This document shows positions 55,471 to 64,000 of a stretch of DNA of 64,000 bases, piece by piece. The notes beneath the pieces were generated by a model that was given only the letters and a program-made list of their open reading frames with translations, had not been told where the DNA came from and did no database searches. Position numbers and translations under genes: made by a program. Origin of the DNA: Stictocephala bisonia (lineage: Eukaryota > Arthropoda > Insecta > Hemiptera > Membracidae); contig JAQJVL010001208.1 of assembly GCA_035578905.1 (NCBI GenBank), positions 124,001 to 188,000 of the forward strand, in the 5' to 3' direction. Within the stretch, counting starts at the first letter, position 1; each line of letters begins with the position of its first letter.

Positions 55471-56652
55471 CCAATACAAGTTTAGACAGATTTATCTTTT
55501 TTGGGAACTATCCCTGAGAATGTTCGTTGCATCCATAAGGAAGCGACCTCTGTTTCTTTTTTCGGTCTTACTTATTTTGGTCTAAAAGCCATAGACTTTT
55601 CACGTTGTATATTGCAAGTCTATTGTACATAATAATACATATGTAATTACTTTATAGTTTAGTATATTTATGAGTTGCATAAATAGTTTTGGCGTGAAAA
55701 ACTTAAGATTGTTGGGATGTGAGTGTGTTTCGGTTTACTTTATTATTTTTGCAACTTATACTACTTTTTTACAAGCGTGGGCAGAAGAAAAGATATAGAT
55801 ATGGGTAAGAAGTAGATAGGCAGCCTTGCACACATCTATTTACACCATATGCCACGTCAACATTAGTAGCCTACATTTCAACAAAACACCATTTTAAAAG
55901 GAGTCAACAACTGTTCAGTGAAGTATTTGTTTTTTCATCATTAGTCGTTTAACAACATAATGATCTAATGATGAAGTTACAACACCAAACAAACTGCGTG
56001 TGTGCGTGTGTACGAGAGGGGACAGTAACAAAAAAACCCATCTCAGTGAGCACGAGACTAATTATATTATCTTTAAAAAATGGGTGAATTTTAAAACTAA
56101 GCGTTCATAAAGTCGTACCTTATTTTGAAATTAGTATTGGCCTTATGGAGAATCAAATCCAATATGGTGGCAGATGTAGTAGACAACGTGTTTTACACCC
56201 TTCCTGATGTTTTCTGGAAGGACCACAGGGTGTTATCACAAAGGTTTAGGTTGACCTGCCTGATAGATATGAAATATTGTTTAAAAAAATCAAAATGTTA
56301 GTGCATACGTTTAGGAGATACTTACGTAAAAAATACTTTTTTGTCATAGTTAAAAAACTGAATTCAAAAACAAAAAATATAAAAATACCTACATTATGAT
56401 TTACGCATTTTCTCTGTCTCTATTATAAAGGTTTTTTTCTTCTCTTCAACTTATTTTCAAATTCGTTACCTTTATGACATTTATTTTAAATCCATTTTTA
56501 GTCAATTTGTCGTAAGTTGGATACGCAGTTCTTAAAATAAACTTCATATAATACTTAACCACTTTTTTTGTAGAGTTTAGGTAATCGGCTCGCTTTTGGC
56601 CATGCAGACTGACGCGGCTGTGGTATGAAAGATTTATCATCTCTCATAGCTC
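55471..56652. other. Intergenic DNA, no gene seen
   Basis: AT-rich. The 64-residue minus-strand frame at 56446-56640 has no recognisable domain. Confidence 0.5.
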
Positions 56653-57880
56653 ATCAATACCTTTGTACGTGTATGGGTGAGCGGGTGGTCAATACTACTG
56701 TACGTGTATGGGTGAGCGGGTGGTCAATACTACTGTGTGTATGGGTGAGCGGGTGGTCAATACCACTGTACGTGTATGGGTGAGCGGGTGGTCAATACCA
56801 CTGTACGTGTATGGGTGAGCGGGTGGTCAATACCACTGTACGTGTATGGGTGAGCGGGTGGTCAATACTACTGTACGTGTATGGGTGAGTGGGTGGTCAA
56901 TACTACTGTACGTGTATGGGTGAGCGGGTGGTCAATACCACTGTACGTGTATGGGTGGGCGGGTGGTCAATACTACTGTACGTGTATGGGTGAGCGGGTG
57001 GTCAATACTACTGTACGTGTATGGGTGAGTGGGTGGTCAATACTACTGTACGTGTATGGGTGAGCGGGTGGTCAATACCACTGTACGTGTATGGGTGGGC
57101 GGGTGGTCAATACTACTGTACGTGTATGGGTGAGCGGGTGGTCAATACTACTGTACGTGTATGGGTGAGTGGGTGGTCAATACTACTGTACGTGTATGGG
57201 TGAGCGGGTGGTCAATACCACTGTACGTGTATGGGTGAGCGGGTGGTCAATACCACTGTACGTGTATGGGTGAGCGGGTGGTCAATACTACTGTACGTGT
57301 ATGGGTGAGTGGGTGGTCAATACTACTGTACGTGTATGGGTGAGCGGGTGGTCAATACCACTGTACGTGTATGGGTGAGCGGGTGGTCAATACCACTGTA
57401 CGTGTATGGGTGAGCGGGTGGTCAATACCACTGTACGTGTATGGGTGGGCGGGTGGTCAATACTACTGTACGTGTATGGGTGGGCGGGTGGGTACCCACG
57501 TACCACCAACCCAACAGTACCACTATACATGTTGAGGCGGGCGGGTGGGTCAGTAGCACTGTACGTGTAAGGGCGGGTGGATGGGTCAGTACCATGGGTC
57601 AATAACGAGGTACGTGTATGGGTGGGTCAATAACGAGGTACGTGTATGGGTGGGCGGGTGGGTCAATAACGAGGTACGTGTATGGGTGGGTCAATAACGA
57701 GGTACGTGTATGGGTGGGCGGGTGGGTCAATAACGAGGTACGTGTATGGGTGGGTCAATAACGAGGTACGTGTAAGGGCGGGTGGATGGGTCAGTACCAC
57801 TGTACGTGTAAAGGCGGGTGGAGGGGTCAGTACCACTGTACGTGTAAGGGTGGGAGGGTGGTTAAGTAACACTGTACGTG
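56653..57880 (+). repeat. 35-bp minisatellite related to the 36-bp array
   Basis: From 56653 to about 57486 the unit is CACTGTACGTGTATGGGTGA plus GCGGGTGGTCAATAC, 35 bp. A four-unit pattern (GAGTGGG, GAGCGGG, GGGCGGG, GAGCGGG) recurs with a 140-bp step at 56881 and 57021. It continues in modified form at 57161 and 57301. From 57487 the units diverge, and 57600-57780 is a sub-array with AATAACGAGGTACGTGTATG in alternating 28- and 36-bp steps. Shared words with 52568-54138 show common origin. Confidence 0.93.
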
Positions 57881-58311
57881 TGTATGTTTGGTCTATTTTG
57901 ATCATTTTTATTATTATAAATGCACATTCTGAAATATCATTATGTTAATTTATAGATATAATAATGTGTTTTTTTCATATAATAATTTATTATTGCAAAT
58001 TTTTCATCTGTTTATTTTACATAATTTAATTACCTTTTTATTTACAAACTGAAATATTCATATCAATTAATAATTTCTAAATTTATAGTAATTTGTAAAG
58101 TTTAATAATGGTTAGGTGTAAGAGAGGACTATGTAGTCCTAGCCTTAAAATTTTATATACATAAAATACAGACAATTTTCATTTCACTTTACCCAAGAAC
58201 TCCAAAATTGAACAAGATGATAACACTCAATACCCCCCTGCCTTCAATGTAGGAAGGCTTACAAAATTGGTATTAGGTCCAAAAACAAATGAACGTTGCA
58301 CAATACAAATG
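57881..58311. other. AT-rich intergenic DNA, no gene seen
   Basis: No feature is recognised between the minisatellite and the fold-back element. Confidence 0.5.
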
Positions 58312-58554
58312 AATTTTTTTCTTCGTGGTAGTGGAGAAATACATTATAAACAAGAATATGGTCCTCTTTTCAGCGGGAAAGCTGGGAAAATAGGAAAAAT
58401 ATTTTGTTCTAGTAAATATTTTTCCTATTTTCGTAAATATTTACCACTGTAGAACAAAATATTTTTCGTATTTTCTTTATTTTCCCAGCTTTCCCGCTGA
58501 AAAGAGGACCATATTCTATTATTTATTTCTTTACTACCACGAAGGAAAAAAATT
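58312..58554. mobile_element. Fold-back MITE, almost entirely palindromic
   Basis: Arms 58312-58411 and 58452-58554 are inverted copies over about 100 bp: CTTCGTGGTAGT, ATGGTCCTCTTTTCAGCGGG, AAAGCTGGGAAAATA and AAAATATTTTGTTCTA each reappear reversed. The ~40-bp centre is itself a hairpin (GTAAATATTT/AAATATTTAC). No coding is present. A transcript from either strand would fold into a long hairpin. Confidence 0.85.
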
Positions 58555-59461
58555 GTCAGCATAAAAAACGATAAAGCCTCTGTTCTATACAAATACCCAA
58601 GATTGTCCTCCCTTTGACAGAGCGGAGACTACGATCTTCGAAAGTAGGCCTTAGGGTTTCAGTAATATGTTTGACTATGAACCTATTACTGCGTTTATAT
58701 TCGTAGAAATTATTCCCTTGGAACTCATTCTTGTTAGTCTATTCACCGAGATATTTAACTTGGAAACTCTACACTAAAAACATAAATTTAAAAACCAGCA
58801 CAACAAACAGAAAGTACCCACAAAACATAAAGACAAAAAAAGAGATTAATAATAAATCCAATAGTTGACATCGTTAGCACTTCTGCCAAAGTCAACTGCA
58901 CAGAGGATGAATTCCAAACTTAAGGATACATAATAATAATAAAAACATAATGCTGCGAGCTTATTATTTACAACTTGTACACTAAGTTTCGTGTTTTACT
59001 CCAGCTTATAAATATTAAATCCTTATGAATTATACAACTATCTAACTGTTCAGAACTATGCCCGATTGTATTAAAAAGGATTACAAAACTACCACACGTT
59101 TGATTTTTCTACTCATAGTTTCCTTGTAAAATAATTGTCCATGTCCACTTTTCAATTGTAACACATATTACACGAAAATAAAAACACGCAGCGTGTAGTA
59201 AACACCCAATACGGTTGTACATTTATAAGCATAATTGTAGGGACATTTTTGTTTAGGAGAATTTTAAGTTGGCAACAAGGGATGAAGTGGAAGGTTACTA
59301 CAATGAGTCGTGAGTACTACAAGCGCGTGTTTTTGTCCTTGGTAGGGGTGGGAAGGTCGCTGAGAGATTTGGCGGGAAAAGCCAGGTGCCTGGCAGGTAG
59401 TCTCTTCCCCCATCCATATAACCTAAGGCTGACTTCGGTAAACAAACGTCTGGAGCAGTAA
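58555..59461. other. Intergenic DNA, no gene seen
   Basis: A 70-residue plus-strand frame at 59249-59461 and its minus-strand overlap have no recognisable domain. Confidence 0.5.
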
Positions 59462-62400
59462 GGGTCGTGAAGAAATGGATGGATTGAGAAGTAAATTGTA
59501 CCAGAAAAATGCCCTTTTTTATCCTAAAGAATTTCAAATGAATACTTTTTTGAAAAAACAACGCTGTATTTAATTTTTATTATGTTACAATGTTTAAATA
59601 GCGAACTTTTTCGATAGTTGTTGATTACAAAAATACTATACTATGATGAAGGTTAATACATCTTAAAGATCGAATGTGTAAAACACGATTTAAACAAATT
59701 TAATTCAAGACCGCAAATAGGATGGTAGTTTCTGGCATCATTTCATTACATAGAGGGATTAGCTTGGCTCTCTTCAATGCATTCAATTTTATGAACCCTG
59801 TGATTATGACTGTTTAATCTTACAGAGATACCAAGAAGGGATATAATTAATTTTCCTTTCCTGCAAAACCAAAATTCTGTTACCACAAAGTTTTGAGCAG
59901 TATTGTTTAGATTTCTTTAAAACACTTTTACTTTGTCCATATCTGAACTTACCTTACTTAGAGATAGTTAAGCCAACAATCTGATTGAGGATTTTTACTG
60001 CAAGAGCAGCTTAAGACATTAAGTAGATTAACTTCTACATGCAACTTAAAAAAAAAACACAAAATAAAAATATGAATGACGAAGAGTCATGAAATTGTAC
60101 AAATACACAGAATTAACGAAACACCACTGGCCAACGACTTTATATTTGGCAAAAAAAAAAAAAAACTTAGATCAAGATCAGCCTTAGGATTGTTTAATGT
60201 GATTATATGAGAAGGTTTTTTAAATGTCCATGAAAATTATTACAAATACAAAATAATATATTTGTAATAATTAATCCTTATACTATGAATATTTCTGAAT
60301 CCTTACCCTTCTGTTAAAAAATAATAAGCTTGTGCATGACACTAAAATTATATATTTTTTTTCATTTAAGTGAAAGATAAGTGTTTAAACAGAAACTTTA
60401 TACTTATTACTCATTAACGTCATTAGATATAGTACTAATCTGTTAATTACAGATTTTCGTGAAAATCTTTATCACAATTTGTCTTAATACCAATAGGGGT
60501 GGAGAAACTTTTAGAGGCTTAGTAACACTTGCACACTGGTAGATAACAATCAGAGATGAGCTTTTGTTATTTTTCCTTGGGTTTTAATCATGAATGTTTC
60601 ATACAGATTAATTTCAAAAGAAATGTCTTAAAAAGTACCAAACATCATTTTTGTTTGTTTGGTGATTGTAAAATGTTTAATACTGATCAAATCCTGTATA
60701 AATTAATAGTAGATAGACAATAAACCCTCAACAACTGGTACTTTATCAGCTGACAGAGTCTAGCTGGCTTTATGGAATACACAAGGTTTTACTAATGGAA
60801 TACACAAGGTTTTAGATTAAGTTTCAATTACACTGAAGGAACATTTAATTACTTGCAACAAAAGGATTGTCTACAACGGTTATTTTACTCCTTTAGTGAC
60901 TCAGTGACAAAGCAGCCAGATGCCAAATTAAGGAAAAAAACTTCAGAATATTCTTCACTTTTTTATAAATTTTTAAAACTATCAATAAAATATGCTTTTC
61001 TACAAATTCACAGAAGACAATTAATGTGAAAGTTTTAACTTCAACAAACAATTATCAAAAACAATTCAGCATTTATTCAAATATCATTCCTTTATTCAAA
61101 ACTGCAAACAAATTTAAAAAGTGAAGATTATTATTATTTACCAGTATCAATCCCATCTCACAAAAAGTGTTTTCTGCATAAATATGTTTGTATAGCTAAA
61201 TAGCTGTACTACTATTTTTGGTACTCAACATTCTTTGCAGATATAATAACTACAGGCTATATACATGCATGTAATACGCTTATGATGAAACATGTCTACT
61301 GTGTTATCTTTAATTGAAACCCAAGAAGATTTTCAATGATTTAACTAGACAACTGCTGTCCACAAAGTGTCGAACTGTTACGTTTTATTGTAGTTCTTAT
61401 TAAATATCTTTAATATTTTCAGTTAAATGGTTAAATAACAAAACTGTATAAAGTGTTAAAAACAATTTATTTCACCTCAATATATATAAATCTAGAAGAT
61501 TCAACAACATGTTACAGATTAAAGCAGGTGAAACAGAGCCTGTACATATCAATCCCCTTACGCTACGTACATTACCATAACATCAATTTATTTTTACACA
61601 AATACAATTAATCATATTTTGAGATCAATATTAATACATCACAGGTTTTTAATATTCTTAGACATTAACAAACAAAGTAATATTTTTATCATTTAATGTT
61701 ACAAAGTTTTGTTTATTGTCGAGATCGTGCAGACCTTCATTCTTAGAACAGTACAGAGGCACTTTGCAGATGAGATAGAATCCAATACAGTCGTAATAAG
61801 TTATGTGGTCAATTAAGTGTCTTCGTACTTCAATGATTACAGAACAGTTTCAAGGAATGGGTAAAATCAAATAATTACTCTTTACTAACAAATCGAATAA
61901 TTTGTACATTAAAACACTCTTATGATGTTAATATTGAGTAAGACAATCCACATCCACAGCAGAACATAACATAAATATTGCAGAATGTTCACAAAATATA
62001 TGCCAAACGAGAATATTTCAGTAATTATATGAAAAGTACTAAAACAAAAAAAGCTTAACTTTGGTGGATAGTTAAATTTTGAAAATGTAGGTCAAGTACA
62101 TTTAAACTAAAACAATAATTACAGAATAAATGTTAGGCTAGAAACATAATCACCAATTTAAAGATATATGTAAAATTACTTATTAGTTGACCCCTTGTTG
62201 GCACTTATCATACAAAGTTTAAATGAGAAACAAAACATTATTATGTCACTTGATATTTATATACTTTTTAAAGATCTTGTTAAACATAATTATTTTACAA
62301 TTTCTCACAACGTGTTAATTAGAAGAAACACTTACTAAAAAACAAAGTTTTAATCACCATGCTAGCTAAAATGAACAACTAAGCAAAACATGAGATGAGA

Positions 62401-63488
62401 TAGCTGACCGTGTGATGTTTGTGTGATGCTTTGCACCCCCTTAAGCACTGTCGTTCTACCCTCCCAGGCCATCCAAGACACACTGTTGTGGTACAACATA
62501 GAGCATGTTACTATTAATGTCAAAAGTAACCTTTGGTTTTCAAATCTCTTTGGAACGTCCAAAACTGAGATCTTATGAGAGCCAATTTCAAATGTGACTG
62601 CAATCAAATCTCTTGGGCTTTGAGCTTTTACTGAAGCAGTCTTTAATCTAAATGTCTAACACATTTACACAGATAGATTTTGAGTCAACTTCAAATATCA
62701 ACAATTAATTATATGTTTCAATATTCTGTAAAAATTTTCTTTGTAATTTGATTTGATTCCAATAAATGCAATATTATTAAGAGAGAAACATTATGTTTTG
62801 AGATTTTGATTTCAACTGTTATTGTGGGTTTTACTAATTGAAAAAAGAGCAAAGCAGAATAATCTTTTACAATTACTAATATTTTTAATTGTATCAATGG
62901 AAATTTGACTTCTTACTTGTAATAAATATAACACGGTTACTCCCTAGACATAGAATATAATCTGGTAAGAAACAGAAGTTCTTCAAAGTGATATCTCTTT
63001 GAAAAACATTTACTTCATTATATCGTTGAAACAAAAGGGAAAATAATTAAGAGTGAGATAGAAGACTATATAATATAAATGACCAAATTAAACTGAAAAG
63101 ACAACATAATGGATTACAATTAATAATTGTCTCGAATCTATACTAAAAAGCTAATAATTAAAAGTATTACAACTGGAATAGATAATTACAAATAGCATAA
63201 CGAAATATCTGAAACTTAGGTAGGTAAAACATGAGAACATGTTTATTAAGACTGTAACATAACTTTATACATCCCTTCCTGTACCATCAAACCATGGAGA
63301 TCAAAGAATATAATAAAATAATATAATTGGTTTGTATCTATATTACAAAATAAATCTCATATAAATTAATTCTAGAATCTCTTTACTATACAAATTATAT
63401 CTACATATATCTAAGATAACTGCTTGTACATTTTTAACTTTGAAAAAGGTGAATTGAGATCTTCGATGTTAGGCTGTGCCTTGGTCTC
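59462..63488 (-). other. Repeat-poor AT-rich stretch, possible 3' UTR and downstream region
   Basis: About 4 kb without tandem repeats or recognisable transposon pieces, unlike the rest of the window, directly downstream of the putative terminal exon on the minus strand. The nearest minus-strand AATAAA I see is at 63242-63247, about 240 bp after the stop, and several others lie further left (for example 61384-61389). How much is 3' UTR cannot be decided from sequence alone. Open frames such as 62362-62607 show no domain. Confidence 0.3.
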
Positions 63489-63643
63489 TTATTGGCGTTG
63501 TCTTGTCCTGCTACGCTTGCATTTGGAAGGCTTCGACAGGGAAGCGTCAGTTCCAACCGAAATGTCCTCTGTCGTCATGTTGCCAGCCTTCTGGCGAGAA
63601 ATGTCCCCGACACTGAGAGATCTTTTACGGCATTTCAAGAAAT
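63489..63643 (-). CDS. Terminal coding exon of an unidentified host gene
   Basis: On the minus strand a strong acceptor, GTTTCTGTCTGTGCAG, ends at 63644. The exon starts with two bases completing a split codon and then reads 50 residues to TAA at 63489-63491. It begins FLKCRKRSLSVGDISRQKAG and ends SKPSKCKRSRTRQRQ. Only this frame is open from the acceptor. Base composition is clearly higher in GC than the flanks and drops after the stop. The peptide is basic and Ser-rich, with RKRSLS, a typical basophilic kinase or 14-3-3-type site, and a basic tail. I recognise no family. The overlapping plus-strand frame at 63424-63672 is its shadow. The rest of the gene would lie beyond the right edge. 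Confidence 0.5.
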
Positions 63644-64000
63644 CTGCACAGACAGAAACAAATGAATTATAATTAAATTAAAACAATATAAGCATGAACA
63701 TATCACGATGAAGAATTTTTAGTGTCTAGTGCAAACTTCTATTCCAGTACTTGAGTGAAAAGTCTTGTTGAAAGAAATTTCGCAAGCATTATGTGACCTT
63801 TTGTGCAAGCAATCTGTATGCGTTGCGAAAATGGGCCAAAGGGGAGTGGTTATCGAAACATTGGCCCAGCCTAACGTCTTTTACATTATTGATTGCTCAT
63901 AAAACTAGGAGAACTAGTAAGAGATAAATAACGACTACGTAATGTGAAATGGTGGTGGTTTTTCTATGTCATTGCAACCCTCGAGAACTTATCAAGGCTT
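63644..64000 (-). other. Probable intron upstream of the terminal exon
   Basis: AT-rich sequence with no coding stretch. On the minus strand it ends in the pyrimidine-rich acceptor of the exon at 63489-63643. Confidence 0.4.

Noticed and set aside
63424..63672. 82-residue plus-strand frame
   Set aside because: It is antisense to the better supported terminal exon on the minus strand, which has a strong acceptor and single-phase openness.

Overview
This is a eukaryotic, repeat-rich window of about 64 kb, almost certainly from an insect or another arthropod. It is AT-rich, and it carries (TTAGG)n telomere-type motifs, a Ty3/gypsy LTR retrotransposon, Penelope-like (GIY-YIG) fragments, RTE-like and jockey/CR1-like non-LTR remnants, a tRNA-derived SINE, MITEs and many minisatellites. 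Nothing is bacterial: there are no operons, and most long open frames are either transposon pieces or frames kept open by tandem repeats whose period is a multiple of three. A hemipteran is my impression only; the sequence does not prove it.

Layout. 1-12 kb: AT-rich intergenic DNA with a fold-back element carrying two internal TTAGG blocks (3351-4014), a MITE (5981-6286), a 39-bp array (7284-7516) and a 41-bp array (7960-8749). 12-28 kb: a SINE (12109-12330), two Penelope-like cassettes each bounded by inverted repeats (15324-16009 and 23870-24596), a second MITE copy (18653-18986), a 51-bp array (20536-21127) and two oppositely oriented RTE-like fragments (26180-26500, 26787-27190). 28-39 kb: a short open stretch encoding an AT-hook (28795-28978), arrays of 32, 58 and 40 bp, and a non-LTR C-terminal remnant (32493-32785). 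40-48 kb: a 3.9-kb LTR retrotransposon (39959-43840) with apparently identical 196-bp LTRs and a 5-bp target duplication. It sits at the edge of a 143-bp satellite array (43841-47685), and its reverse transcriptase palm is deleted. 48-58 kb: a 55/146-bp array, a jockey-like remnant (50291-51750), and two related G-rich minisatellites (52568-54138, with an internal orientation flip, and 56653-57880). 58-64 kb: a 243-bp fold-back element (58312-58554), then a long repeat-poor stretch ending in what looks like the terminal coding exon of a host gene on the minus strand (63489-63643).

How it fits together. The only convincing host-gene evidence is that terminal exon, with weaker candidates at 28.8 kb and 10-11 kb. 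Everything else is mobile or tandem DNA. The most notable features are the two Penelope-like cassettes, which share an inverted-arm architecture and carry hammerhead-like ribozyme cores in their arms. Next are the RT-less but apparently young LTR element inserted at a satellite edge, the telomere-motif fold-back element, and more than ten unrelated tandem arrays in one window, several with a palindrome in every unit.
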